This document shows positions 36,877 to 50,600 of a stretch of DNA of 64,000 bases, piece after piece. A program made the position numbers and the translations under genes. The notes beneath the pieces are model-generated. The model saw nothing but the letters and a program-made list of their open reading frames with translations. It was not told the origin of the DNA and ran no database searches. The stretch's first letter is position 1. Each line of letters begins with the position of its first letter. The DNA is from Caenorhabditis elegans (taxonomy: Eukaryota; Nematoda; Chromadorea; Rhabditida; Rhabditidae): assembly GCF_000002985.6 (NCBI RefSeq), contig NC_003279.8:12834001-12898000 (forward strand), given 5' to 3'.

Positions 36877-37519
36877 TAAGCTCAAAATTTAAAGGGAAAC
36901 TATGTATGCATGGGTATTTTAATTGAAAGTTTAAAATACACGCTACAAAACCAACCGCTTCGGGTAATAGCTTATATCTCGGTTGGAAACATTTTCAAAT
37001 TGAAAAATTTTTAATAAGTTTCCATGAATTTTATTCAAAAAAATATATATATGGTGCAACGAATGAGAACAACAATCTTCAGAGGTGTCCTCAACCAAAT
37101 TTCCAATGTCTACAAAAGTAAAGCCCATTTCTCAAAAAAATGGGAACTCATAAAGATACGGATCAATGAACACAAAATTCAACACAAAATACATAAATTC
37201 AAGGTAAAACAAAGGACATGTATAGGAACGACCTCTGCTCCTCTTTTTTCCGAAAACGCATCATAAAAGTCGAATGCCTCTTTCTCTGTGTTTCGGAAAT
37301 ATGTAAATTCCCTGTTGCGGGGGAAATGGGAAATATCAGAAAAAAGCTGATACGTGGAATCAAAATGAGCATCAAACAACAAAAAGAAGAAGAAGACTGG
37401 CCGGCTTTATATATACACCATTCTCAATATAATTCCCTCGCTTTCTTAAAAATGAACAAAACATCATAACAACAAAAAGATGGAGGAAGACCATAAGAAG
37501 AACAAGAAGAAGAATACAT

Positions 37520-37747
37520 ATGTTTCAGACATTTTGTATATTATTTGGCTTTTGGTTACTTTTTTATATGGAAACATTCTGGTTCCACCCATTCAATCAT
37601 GAGTTCTGGATTGTCAACATTCTTGGACAGTTTGTAGGGGGTATATTTATCATTGTTTAATGATAATTGCGAGTAAATTTGTTAAAATGATGAAATTTGT
37701 GAAATATTGTTTCAGCATGTTTTTATCAACTAACCAAGACTTATTAG
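37520..37747 (+). CDS. Possible small membrane protein, about 50 aa
   Basis: The ATG at 37520 opens a hydrophobic, aromatic-rich frame (MFQTFCILFGFWLLFYMETF and on). It can splice at 37640/37716 (GT-AG) to CFYQLTKTY and stop, or run unspliced to a stop at 37658-37660. An overlapping frame from 37480 (MEEDHKKNKKK...) is also open and hydrophobic for 40 codons. The composition is protein-like but too short for certainty. No homologue recognised. Confidence 0.25.
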
Positions 37748-37834
37748 GATATTTTACCACTAGGGCCATTCGGGGAAAACGCGTTTTGTGAGCACATTTG
37801 TAATTAGTTTCTGCCACAATTTACAGTACATCAG

Positions 37835-38100
37835 GGGTGGGCGAAAATTGCCGGAAATTTTCATTTCTGGCAAATTTGAGATTTGCCGGTTTGCCGGAAA
37901 TTTTCATTCCGGCAATTTGGCAATTTTCTGATTTGCCGGAAACTTTGATTGACGGCCAATTGCAGATTTGCCGGAAATGTTCATTTCTGGGAATTTGGCG
38001 ATTTGCCGGAAACTTTAATTGTCGGTCATTTCCGGCAAATTGCCGATTTGCCGGTTCACCGGAAATTTCAAATTTGTAGTTTTAAATTCCGGCAATTTTC
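37835..38100. repeat. Second CGGCAAAT/TTTGCCGG array
   Basis: Imperfect units of atttgccggaaattttcatt, related to the array at 19375-20115 but shorter and more diverged. Confidence 0.8.
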
Positions 38101-39547
38101 CGATTGGACTCATGAAAGTCCTTAAAAATATTATTTACTTTTATAATAAATACTACAAAAATGCTCTCAATTAGTACGTATCAATCTAGAGATTCAGAAA
38201 TACAACATGGTAATTTTTTTAAATTGATGCATATTATATTAATAAGGAAAGTTGGTCTTCTTCCGTAAGAAACAAAATTGAATTGTCGAAAGAATGCTAT
38301 TCTTCACAAGTGTTAAGAAAATTAATTAGATTCGTCTGAGTAATCACTGGCCAAACTTTCCAGCATTTCACATATTAAACCAAGCATACAGTACTTAAAA
38401 ACGACGCAATTAAAAATAAACACTGAATATTTTCTTCAAACCTGTAAAATTCCATGGCTCATTCAATTCAGCAAACAGTAAACATTTGATCCATTAACCT
38501 ATGTACCTTTAAATCAAAATCTAGTTTTTAAACAAATGTAGAAATTTCTGATATCACTGACGTTAAATTCAACAATATGTGATTATTTGTTCCGGTAATA
38601 GGTTTTGAAATAACATATGTATTTACAGTTACTGGTTGGGAAATATGATAACAGGAAGTCGCGTTTTTTTTAGAAAATGAATGATAAAAATGACAAGCAT
38701 AGAGGAATGTTCATTGCGGCACACAAAACAACAAGTTCAGTTTTATAGTTGGTTTTATGAAGAATTAAAGTCATGTTATCATCAAATGCTTACAAAAATG
38801 AAAAGGGAATTTTGAATATGCTATTAAACTATGCATATTCTTTTAAGTTCATCGATCAAACTTGATGTCTAAGTAATATTTATAATTTTTTGACAGGTTG
38901 CAGCAAAGTGGACAAGTGTGTTTTATAAAAGTTAGATTTGCAACAGAAAAAGTAAATTTAAACATAGCCGTGTCATGCATGGATAATCCTTTTGTATTAC
39001 ATTTAAAAGTAGGTAGTTCGAAAATCGAAATATCAACGAAACTATTGTCTATTTGCAGTTTATAAAATAAGATATATTAATAACTCACACCACACTTTCA
39101 GAGCAAAGATTATCTTTAAGATAGTTGGATTTTGGTTTAGATTTTGAATTTTCGCAATACATTTGAATCGTAATAGGAGTAATAGGTGTATTTTACATAA
39201 TAACACACTACATACTAACAACAAAAAGTATTACTATCAAAAAATTGAACCCAGTTATAAAAGCGGAAGTAAATAAACACCGAATCAAATCATGTTGGTG
39301 GTCATTAAAAGTGTAGCATTTTTTCACTTTGAAGGTTAACAAGACGGTTTGTTGGTAGGTTGGTGTTTCAAGGTTACTTGGTAGTTTTTACGCACTTCCT
39401 CTTTCAGGTTTTACCACTATTGCTCAGATCACTTTGGCGTTTGAATACGAAATTATAGGTAAGTTTAATATACCGTACGTATGTATATTCTCTATTAGTA
39501 TTGCACCCAGCTACTTCAAAGTTATATCTCGGTTCATTTACATGATA

Positions 39548-40100
39548 TCAAAAAATTATCAACTGTAATTTTATAGGAAAAGAGCTAACCAATATTTTGT
39601 CAGTTGACAATTTTTCAATAGAAGGAACGACAAGTGATATATAAGCAAAGTTGGAGAATTGGATGCAGTAGAGAATATACGGTAGATATAGAGACGTTAT
39701 AATTTTGTAAAGTTGTTTCGATACACCATGTGCAAAAGCCTCGTGTGGCCCCAAAGTATACGTTGTCAATATTATTGGAAATAAGTCTAGAGCAGCTGGC
39801 TCAGACTATAAACTAAACGCTCCAAACTCAATATAAGAAGAAAGTACTTTTAAAATGGTTATTTGTTATCATCTATTACTTTACTGCGTAACACACAAGA
39901 CCCATGATAATTCCTTGCGAGCAGAAGTGAACATGACCAAAGTACTCGTTAAACCCACTTGGTGCAAAATAACTAAATTTTCTATAAAGTACAGTTGACA
40001 GGAATGTCAAATATTCATATATTTTAATGATAGTAAAGTGGAGGCTAGCGTGAAACCCTTGGGGCAAAAGTGGCTTATAATTCTTTAAAAATTTTAAAAC
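39548..40100 (-). pseudogene. Possible remnant of a multi-exon membrane protein
   Basis: Two open segments on the - strand look protein-like. The upstream one (about 40090-39887) ends FGHVHFCSQGIIMGLVCYA at a good donor GTAAAG. The downstream one (from about 39810 after a TATAG acceptor) reads PAALDLFPIIL and then TLGPHEAFAHGVSKQLYKI. Further downstream, the end of a frame reading EMLESLASDYSDESN then stop (38370-38326) could be a last exon. Start codon and linking exons are not found. This could be a divergent or decaying chemoreceptor-like gene; that is a guess. Confidence 0.25.
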
Positions 40101-40819
40101 TAAATGATGTGGCTAGTTTTATATGCAAGACTAATTTGAACTTTAAAACGTATATTTCACCTTTCAAAATTGAATAACGTATCTAAAATTGTACAAGACA
40201 CGGCTGGTCAATGCAGTATTAATAAATTAATTTATTTGGTATTTATTTACTTTAGCGAGATACGAATGCACATCAATTGAATTTTTTGTGAACATCTCGG
40301 TACAAGACGTCAAAATTCAAACTATTGAACATTGCCGCTAACCCAAGTGCATAAAATTCTCGACAAAAAAAGTGTGAATGAAACTGTCATTTTCAGAGTA
40401 GCAAGGGGAGGTTAAACCTTAAACTCGTGAACATAAAAAACCAGTTTCAACAGAGGTGAACAAAGTCAAAAGAGATGCAAGAATTTGATTAGCAAGGCGG
40501 GGAGAAATATGAGAAGCGCATGGCGGGAAACTAGATGGACGTTGTTTTCAAATTGAGGAATTGCAGGAATTGGTGGCAATTGGCACAACTGAGCATAGTA
40601 CGGTAATCTACAGTAACCTAATTCAAAATATAAGAGGACGGGATACTGAGTAGAATATACAAATTAGTTAAATATATCTTTTTTCAGGAGTGAAAGGCAA
40701 TTGCCGCTCGGAGAGTTAAATTGCTGAAAATTTGGAAAATCGAGAGTTTGCCGACTTTTCTTTGAAATTTTTCACTTGCTAAATTCGCTGTTTCCTGAAA
40801 AATATATTTTACAAACTAC

Positions 40820-41009
40820 AGTGGTGCTAGGCTGTCCTATGACGGTATGATCTACAAAAAATGCGGGAATTTTTTGCAGCGAAACAATTTGACGTCAGCA
40901 CGCTTTTAACCATGCAAAATCAGTTGAAAACTCTACGTCTCTTTTTGTAGATCTTGTAGATCCCGCATTTTTTGTAGATCTTTGTAGATCAAACACTCTG
41001 ACACCACGT
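40820..41009. mobile_element. Palindromic repeat, family B copy 4
   Basis: Intergenic copy with gtggtg and acaccacg ends and gatctacaaaaaatgcgggaa arm. The right arm has an extra internal copy of ttttgtagatc. Confidence 0.7.
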
Positions 41010-43924
41010 TCAAAAAAAACCATTGTTGTACAAAAATCTAATACAGGTACAGATGTTAGTAAATATAATGTCAAACCTAAAAGTTCCAAAAACCTTAACA
41101 TTAAAAAAAACACATGTGTGGTTCCCGTCACCACCTGATAATACTATAAACATGTTTTTTAAATTTCATTTCTCCGCAAGTTTATCATCAAGTTGAGTGA
41201 ATACATCACATAAACATACGAATAAAAAAATAAAACGTTTGTCGAATTTGGAATGTCGTGTGAATTTATTGGAACTTTTTGATGGTTTTTTTTTTGCGAA
41301 AAATAAGGTTTTTAGGGGCATTTAACGTTGAAACCCAACAATGCACCTAAATTTTAAAAATATTATTCGAAAGAAGAAATTTTCCACTGTTTTGTGAGAT
41401 ATTCTTTGTTATTTAAATACAAGCTTGTTCGGATAATTTTATTCCAGAATTTTCTAAATTTCTCTAAAATTATTTTAACGCGTTTACAAATAGGAAAAGC
41501 TAACAAAAATCACACTCACACATGTCACTCTGAAAATGTAGGCATTGTCGTTAAAAATCGGAATGCAAGAATGGTGATAAAAATGGGCGGTACTTGTTCA
41601 AATTTTTGGTTGAGGTTAGGAGACTACAAACTACAGCTGTGTCTAGACAAGCTTATATAATTTTTTTCTAAAATCGATATCTTTTGTGTAGTTTGTAGTG
41701 TGGCCAAACAATCTCAACCAAAATTCGCTTGGCCACTACAACACTAGATTTCGAATATTTTCACACAAAAATCCCAGAAAACCTACTACAAACTACAACA
41801 CTTCAGCCTCAAACACCTGAAAACTGACCGCAACGAGGCTTGCTGACTACAAACTACAAAAATTTGAGCTTCTGACATGGTGCATCGTGGAATTTTAGAA
41901 TTTTGGAATTTTAACGGACGTTTATCATTTTACATGAATTTCCATTTTCAATGTTAATTTCGAATCGAATAAACTGTTTTTAAGTAATTCACTCTATTTT
42001 CCAGCTTGAAAATCAAATATGTGCAGAAAAACTGAGAAAAGAAAATGGAAAATTGGGAAAACTGATGTGGGAACATCACATTCGTTTCCCTTTGTGGGGG
42101 AACTTTGTGGGCGCCAGGCCAGGGACACCCAAATTTTTATGCGTCTTCGATCATTTTATTGCCCTTTTTGCTTCTTTTTCGACTTTTCCGCCACGATTTT
42201 CAAGGTCTTTTCGACAATTTTTTATTGAAAAAAGATGTGGAGTACGGTAGACAGTGCCACTGTGCGCATTGTACGTGGATGCGTACAATGCGCCAGACTC
42301 GACGCGCATAGTTTATTGATTTTTTTAATTTAATTTTCGTCCGATTTTTCGTCCATCTTTCCTCATTTTTAACCGATTTTCCTGCATTTTCCGCTTGAAA
42401 ACGTTTGTATTAGAGAGTAAAAGTGTTAAACATCAGAATCCTGAGCATTTATAAATAGAATGCGTGCGCTCCGCCCGTCTCAAGTGTTTGTTGTCCAGAA
42501 AGTGAAAAAGAGAAAGTGCTGAGATGACGTGAATTTTGCATTTTCATCTTTTGTAGGGTTAATTGGCATTGAGAAATTGTTTAAAATCTGTAAATTCTAT
42601 GGGAAAAATTCAGAATTTTATTTTTTTTCGCAAAAAAAAAGATTTCCAGTCTTTTGCCCGAAAAATGTCGATTTTCGGCATTTTTCCGTGGAAAAAAGTG
42701 TCTTTTCCGGTTTTCATGCTGCAATATTGTGTATTTTGTAGTACTTTCCACTTTTTAATTCCACTTTTCAAATTTGTATGCCTAAAAAACTCGGAAATCA
42801 GTTTTTTCCTAGAAAAGAGCCAGATTTGTGTAGTTTGTAGTGTCTGCTTGAACTAAAAAGTAAATACTAGTGAAAATTATACAATTTTCCGCCTAAAACT
42901 ATCAAAATCCCTGTTTTTTCGTTAAAAAAGTTTAAAAAAATAACTGAAAAAATCACCGATTTTCAGAAAAAAAACCCCCATAATTCGCTGTAAAAAAGGA
43001 AAAAATCCAATTTTTTTCGCAAATTTTTTGAGATTTTTCGACACTTTTGTAGTTTGTAGTGCGAATGGCTCACACTACAAACTACACGAATTCAGATTCC
43101 CCTTTTCAATCCACGCGCCAAAAAACGAGTGGATTGTTTCCACCTGCACACACTGCAGTCTTTAACAGCCTGCGTCTCTAGCGATTCGTATTGTGTCTCG
43201 TCACTTGACACGCACAGTGTCTGCGTCTCTCTCATTCCGTACACTATCTCGTCGTCTCTGTTTCTCATCAATACACACTGCAGTGCCGCGCCCTTGTGTT
43301 CAGGGGACACCGGCGACGATTCTTCAATACATATACATTCATATTTATTCCAATTTTTCCCCGATTTTTCATTCAATTTTCCCACCAGCCGCTCCATTGA
43401 ACTTACCACGTCATCATTTTTCTGGGTTTTTTTCTGGAAAATTTGCAATTTTTCGAGTTTTTTTGATCAAGTGACCGGTATCTTGCGAAATATTATTTAT
43501 TAAAATATTGATTTTTGGCTTAAATCCGGAAATTTTCTGTAGTTTGTAGTCGGAATCCTTCTATAAATTAGTTAATAAGTAACTCAACATTTGATTATCT
43601 AAAAAATTCCAATTTCAAATCGTAAAAAACCATTTTTTGGTTGGAATTAACTCGAAAAATGTTTCAAACCCCATTAAATGCTCACAGGGGTTTGTAGTTT
43701 GTAGTCTGAGCTCCAATTTTGGTTTTAATAGCCTTTTAGTGCAAAAAGGCCGAAAATTGAGCCAATCTAGCTATTTTTTTCCTGAAAATGAAGGCAATTT
43801 TAGGGTAAATGTGTTATAATATTGTAGTTTGTAGTTCGAAAATTAACCTAAATGTATATATTTTTTAAATAAAATTAACTCGAAAAACATGTAAAACCCT
43901 CTTTTTTTTAAAACTATTTTTGGT

Positions 43925-44198
43925 CTATTGCACCATGTTATTTCAACATTTTTCATTAAAAATTAGTGTCAAAATATGGAAAATCACATTATCTTCAGCT
44001 GAAAATCTAGAGAAAATGCTCAAAAATGGTCTGAAAGTTGCCAATTGTCGATAAATAAATTGGCAGCTTTCAGGCCATTTTTGAGCATTTTCTCTATTTT
44101 TTCACTGAAAATAATGTGATTTTCGGATAAATCAAGTGATTTTCTATATTTTGACACTGATTTTTGATGAAAACTGTTGGAATAACATGGTGCAATAG
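43925..44198. mobile_element. Palindromic MITE, family C copy 1
   Basis: Inverted ends CTATTGCACCATGTTATT and complement enclose arms with gagaaaatgctcaaaaatgg and its complement. Located about 450 bases upstream of the pad-1 start; a second copy lies in pad-1 intron 3. Confidence 0.8.
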
Positions 44199-44651
44199 GG
44201 AATTCAAAATATATCGGGAAGATCTTTTAAATAGTGAATAACTTGCAAAAATTAGTTGTTCCGATTTTCGAGGTTATTCATGCAATGCGGAAATTTAGAA
44301 TTTCAAATTTCTGCATGAATAACCCCATTAAATCGTCGATTTTTTCATGAAACGTGGGGATTTTTTGGGTTTTAAAAACTTCTAAAATCAATTTTTTGGT
44401 TAGAAAACACCTGTAATTTCTGATATTCATTTTTGAGCATTTTCTCTATTTTTTCAACTGAAATTAATGAGATTTTCAGATAAATCAAGTTATTTCGGAC
44501 TGCAAACTACAATATTATAACACTTTTCAACTCAAAATAGCCTTTAAATTCGTTTTTTTTTCACGCTCTTTCCCCCATTTTTCCCCATTTTCCGTAACAT
44601 TTCTCAACTTTCTGCTCAAATTCAAAGAAAAATTGCAGAAAGAAATAAGAA

Positions 44652-47600
44652 ATGGCATCAGCATCAGGTGGAGATGTACCAGCGGGTCGAGAAAAAGATA
44701 GTAAATATCGTGCATACGCAAAAGCCATCGATCAGGCGTTGAAAACATTCGAAACACCCAATGAATGGGCTGATCTCATTTCGGCACTCGGAAAATTGGC
44801 TAAAGTGGGTTTTGTTAGTTGGAAGAAATTTCTAGAAATTCAAAAAATTTATTAACATTTTAGTGAAATATACATGCTATTTGCAGCCTAAAATACTAAA
44901 TTTTTACTATAATTTTTATTTAAAAATTCAATATTTGCACAACTTCTAACATTTTAGTTCCATTTTTATTGTTTTAAATATCAAATATTATGGAAATATT
45001 CTGATTAAAAATACTAACATTTAAAATTCTAAATGTAACTGTTACAATGAATTAACACTGTTACAATATTGAATATTGAATAAACATCGCATTTTTCAAT
45101 TTAATACTGTTATTTCTCGAATAAAGTTTTTAAAAATTTAATATTTGATGTTTACAGGATAAATTATCCTATTTTATTGAAATCAAATATCAGATTTTTA
45201 AAACTTTATTCAAGACATAACAGTATTAAAATGAAAAATTCGATGTTTATTCAAGTTTTTAACAATGTTAATTTATTCTAACAGTTATATTTAAAATTTT
45301 AAACGTTAGTATTTTTAATCAGTAAATTTTCATAATATTTGATATTTAAAACAATAAAAATGGAACTATTGAATGTTTTCATATAAAACAGAATTATAAA
45401 TTACGCTATGGAATTTGTTTTTTTTAATTTCATATTTTAAAATGCATGTTCCTAGCAAAGAAATTATAGCAATAAATTTTTAAAAAAAAATCTATTCAGG
45501 TATTCCAATCAAACGCTAAATTCTGTGCGATACCAAATCGGGTAACCGTCGCGAAACGTCTGTCACAATGCCTTCATCCAGCACTCCCTATGGGTAAGGT
45601 TTTTTAAGAAAAATGTCATTAAAATATGGAAAAAAAAACTGAAAATTGACACAAAAAGTCAATAATTTGCACAAAAATTCGCTTTTCAAACATTTAATTT
45701 GAATATTTTCCAAAATCTGTCAGACTACAAACTACAAACTTTGCAGGTGTCCACCTAAAAGCCCTCGAAACGTATCGTCAAATCTTTGAAATTCTCGGGC
45801 CGAATAAGCTTCCCGAATGTCTATATCTATTCGCTGTCGGCCTATTCCCTCTAATGGATCACTGTGGAATTAAGGTTAAATCCGAGCTATTCACAATATT
45901 TGAGAACTATTTGGTACCACTTGGAGCAAATTTACGGCCCGCATTGCCCGGATTCTTGGGTGGAGTTTTGTTGGCGTTGGAGGAGGGAACAGAGTTTTAT
46001 GAGAGGTAAGAGAGAAAGAGAGAGAGAGAGAGAGAAGACTACAAACTACAAACTACAAACTATAAACTAAAAAAAATTCTGAGCCTCAACCAATTTTGGT
46101 GAGGTTAAAGAGTACAAACTACAAAAAAACTGCACTTACCAGGAATTATTTGGGTTGCAAGAAAAAAAAACAATTAAAAAATTCGGCAATTCCACAAAAC
46201 TCTCCATTGCACCATGTTATTCCAAAATTTTCCATTAAAAATTAGTGTTAAAATATAGAAAACCACTTAATTTAACTGAAAATCATATTATCTTCAGCTA
46301 AAAAATTAGAGAAAGTGCTCAAAAATGGCCTGAAAGTTGAAAATTTCCGCTAAAAAAATTGGCAACTTTCAGGCATTTTTGAGCATTTTCTCTAATTTTT
46401 CAGCTGAAAATAACACGATTTTCAGATAAATCAAGTGATTTTCTATATTTTTACATTAATTTTTAATGGAAAATGTTGAAATAATATGATGCAACGGAGG
46501 AGAGTTTTGTGGAATTGCCATTATTTTTTGAAAAAAAAAATATTTAAAAAATCTTTTTTTAATGTCAAAATACCACAAAAACCCCAAAAAATGAGAAAAG
46601 TCTGTGCAAATTTGTTGTAGTTTGTAGTCTATCAAGATTCTTTTCAGATCCTTCATTCTTCTGGATCGAGTCTGCGAAAAAGTAGGCCCACGGGCCTTCT
46701 ACGCGTGCCTCTGGCAGGCAATTCTCGGCTCACCGCCCGTTCGATTACCCGCCATGATCTACGTGAACGCGAAATTCGACAAATTAAAGAGCCTCGATGA
46801 TCAGATTCATTTGGTTGGAGATCATGTTAATCATATGGTACGGCGGAGTGTTACCCTTGAAGCGAAATTTTGCGATTTTTGCGCCAAAACTATGGTAACA
46901 GGTCTCGACACGACAATTTTGTTAACTGCAAAAAGGTGTGCGCCTTTAAAAAGTACTGTAATTTCAAATGTTCGTTTCTGTGGAATTTTTAGCTATTTTT
47001 CAATAGATACATATATCTTTTTCGAAAAAGAGCAACAAAAGTCGGAAGTTACAGTGCTCTTTAAAGGCGCACACACTCCTTTTCGCATTTTTCAAAAAAA
47101 AAAAAAGTTGTCGTGTCGAGACCTGGTACCGTGTTTTTTGGCGCCAAATTGCGAAACTAGACGAAATTGTGCAAAAATTTGCAAAATTTTCCCAAAAACT
47201 GCAAAAAATTAGCCAAATTTTTCTCAAAAAATGTGCAAATTTTGTACAAAATTTGTCCAAAAAAAGTGCAAAATTAACGTGTAAAACTATTGCAGGTAGC
47301 CGCCCTGTGTGCAGTAGCCGATGATACAGGTTCTCCACTTGTTCAACGGTATCTTTTGGATTTCCTAGTCGCCGCATTTCCATTGGATAGTACTAATCTG
47401 ACGAATGAAGATTTTGTTCAACTTCTCCGAAGATGTCTTTTTGTAGTGCTTCGGAGAGATATGTCATTGAATCGACGTCTTTATACGTGGCTTATTAATC
47501 GAAGTGGAGAGACGAAAGGTGTCTCAGGTACAAACTACAAACTACAAAATTTTAAGCTATTTTTTGAAAAAAAAATCCCAATTTCTAGCAAAAAAATTGG

Positions 47601-50600
47601 TTGAAAATGGAGATTTTTAGGATGAAAACCTGTAAAGCTTCCCAAAAAAATATGTAGTTTGTAGTCTCTAAATAATTTTTTTCTAAAAAAAATCTGAAAA
47701 TGACCCCAAGTTTCCTGAAAATTGCATTTTTTAATATTGGAAAATCGATTTTTTTTTTGAAAATTTCGGAAAAAAGTGCCTTTCTCATACAATTGATTAA
47801 AAAAAAACATATTTTGACGATTTTTTGTTGTAAATATTTAAGGAAAATTATAATTTTTCTAGCACAGAAGCTACAGACTACGAAATTATCAAGCCGCGGA
47901 GCCAAAATGAGCTCTAGGCAGACTACAAACTACATTTGAATTTTTATCGAATTTCGTTAATTTCGATAAAAAAACTTAAATTTTCTTTTTAAAAAATAAG
48001 AAAAAGGCCGAAATTTATGGATATTTTTTGAAAAATCGATTTTTTTTTCCGATTTTTTAATTTAAAAAATCGAAAAAAAAAAGATACTGAAAAATAATAA
48101 AGATGCTCCAAATTTTAAGATTTTCTTCTAAAAATCGAAAAAAAAATCCAAAATTTCCAGGCCTCTCACTCGGCGGACCCGATGACGGAATTGAGCTCAC
48201 ATTTTTCAAGGAACGAGTGCTCGGCCTTGTACACGGAGCTCTTGGTGAATATCTTGCTCTTGACACTATCGAAACTCCCTTTGCAAATCATCAAAATTCA
48301 ATGTGGGGAGATCGAAAAGAAGCGGAGCAGGTCCAATTCGCGGAGGTTCGAGTATGTCGGCTTCTGCTCTACCTACAGGATCGAGCCGATATTGGAAGGA
48401 CGATTTTGGAAACAGTTTTTGCGGATTTTTTGAAAAAATCTGCAGAATTTCATTCGAGCAGCAACAGCTCCTCACTGAAAAAGAGCCCCAGAAAGATACA
48501 GCAAAGTCTGAAAAATCCGCGAAAACCCGGAGATCGAGAGGGTCTTTATCTTGATTTGAATTCGGTGTGCTCTACGTCCAATAAGGATGATGATGTCACT
48601 TCTGTGACGTCATCAGCAGCAGCAAATGCCAGTTCTGGTGGGTTTTTGCTGCTGAAAATTGTGATTAAAATTGAAATTCTCTGTAGTTTCTATTGCACAG
48701 CATATTTGACGCGCAAAAATATATGGAGGGGGAAAATGTGGTTTCGAAATTGAAAAAAATCATTAAAAATGAATAAAAATTCTATAAAGTTTCTAACAAT
48801 TAAATTTGTTATTACGGAAACACCGAATTCTGAGAATGCGTATTGCACAACATATTTGACGCGCAAGATATCTCGTAGCGAAAACTACAGTAATTCTTTA
48901 AATGGGTACTGTAGCGCTTGTGTCGATTTACGGGCTCGATTTTGGAAATTAATTCAAATCATTTATCAGTAAAATAATATGAAATTGGATTTCAAAGATC
49001 GAGCCCGTAAATCGACACCAGCGCTACAGTACCCATTTAAAGAATTACTGTAGTTTTCGCTACGAGATATTTTGCGCGTCAAATATGTTGTGCAAAACGC
49101 ATTCGCAGAATTCGGTGTTTCCGTTATACCAAATTTAATTGTTACAAAATTTATAGAATTTATATTTATTTTTAATGATTTTTTTCATTTTCGAAACTAC
49201 ATTTTCCCCCTCCATATTTCCAGCTCCGCCACCAGACGAAGAGGATTTGGTCCAAGCACGGAGAATCGATGAGTTATCGAAAACTTTCAATATGCTCTTA
49301 AATTCACTGGAACCCGGTTTCTTGTGGACATTTCTTGGTGATTGGTATCGACGGATTGTTGAGAATAACGAATTTGAACGACAGATTCATGATTTTTCGC
49401 AGGTTAAAAATTTTCTGATATTTTTTTATTGACAAAAAATTCAAAAAAATTAGAAAATATATTTCTGCCAAAAAATTTCAAAAAAAGCCACAAAAATTGC
49501 CAAACAATTTTTTAAAAATATACTTTTAGCAGAACATTTCCAAACAATTTCCAAAAAAATTCAAAAAAAAAACGTTTTTTCACAAAACAAAAACGGAAAA
49601 ATGTATATCCAAAAAAGCCAAAAAAAAAATTTTTTTTTTAATTTTTGCCAAAAATTTCCAAAAGAATTTTAAAAAAACCAAAACCACGTAAAAAGTGTAT
49701 ATTTTTGACAAAAAAGTCCTTAAACCAAAAAAAAAGTCCAAAAAATCGAAAAAAAAAACATTTTTGACAAAGAAATCCACAAAAATTTTCTAAAATTTCT
49801 AGAAAAAAATTTTTGACAAAAATATTCGTTTTTTTTTAACAAAAACATGTTTTCTTCCGAAAAAAAAAATACGAAAAATGTATATTTTTGCCAAAAAAAT
49901 TTCAGAGAAAAACAAACTTTTTTTTGGCAAAACTTAAATAAATGTTCTACCAATTTGCATTGCAGGTTGTCTCAGTGTGCCTAGAAATGTGCAACGTGGA
50001 AAGTGATCCAACAATTCGAACACAACATTTGCCACGTCTCCTGGAAACTGTATTAGAAGGAGTTTCGAACAAGAATCTACTATCATCTTGTGATCAATCG
50101 GATCTTCTCCAACTCTACACTGTCTGTCAGAAGCTTCTAGAAATTAGTACTGCACATCCACCATCACCGATTGAAGGTGAGCAGGAGATGGGGTAGACTA
50201 CAAACTACACTACGTGGCCGTGAAATACCAAAAACTCGGCCACCTATTTTCAATTGGAACAAACGATTTTTCGAAAAATATATTTTTTTAAAACATTTTT
50301 CTTTTTTGAAAAAATTGAAAAATTTTCCATTTTCTGGCAAATCAACAAAAAATATGACTGGCCGATTTTTTGCATTTTCTAGGCCACGTAACTGCTAAAA
50401 CCCTCACAAACTAACCCCCCAAATTCTCTGTTTTATACTCATTTTTCCCCAATTTTTAGTTGACGAAATCGCCGAGGATTCGTTGTCGATGAGCCAGGAG
50501 GTCACCGCTATTGAGCATGGTTCGGTTTTTTTCCTAATTTTTAGTTGGGATTTTTTAAATAGAAAATTGGGAAATTTCATCAATTTTCAATGAAAAGTGC

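Larger units (their letters stand above)
35557..44651. other. 9-kb region without a confident gene
   Basis: Between the divergent transporter and pad-1. It contains two family B palindromes, a CGGCAAAT array, one family C MITE, several ctctattag-type fragments and promoter-like sequence near pad-1 with CTGCGTCT at 43170-43177 and 43221-43228. Three weak gene candidates are listed separately. A further exon-like piece (39408-39458) sits between good acceptor and donor sites on the + strand. The rest is AT-rich with no coding pattern I can defend. Confidence 0.5.

Noticed and set aside
37024..37382. Overlapping open frames on both strands near 37.0-37.4 kb
   Set aside because: Lysine- or phenylalanine-rich, no splice context and no recognisable domain; most likely chance frames in AT-rich DNA.
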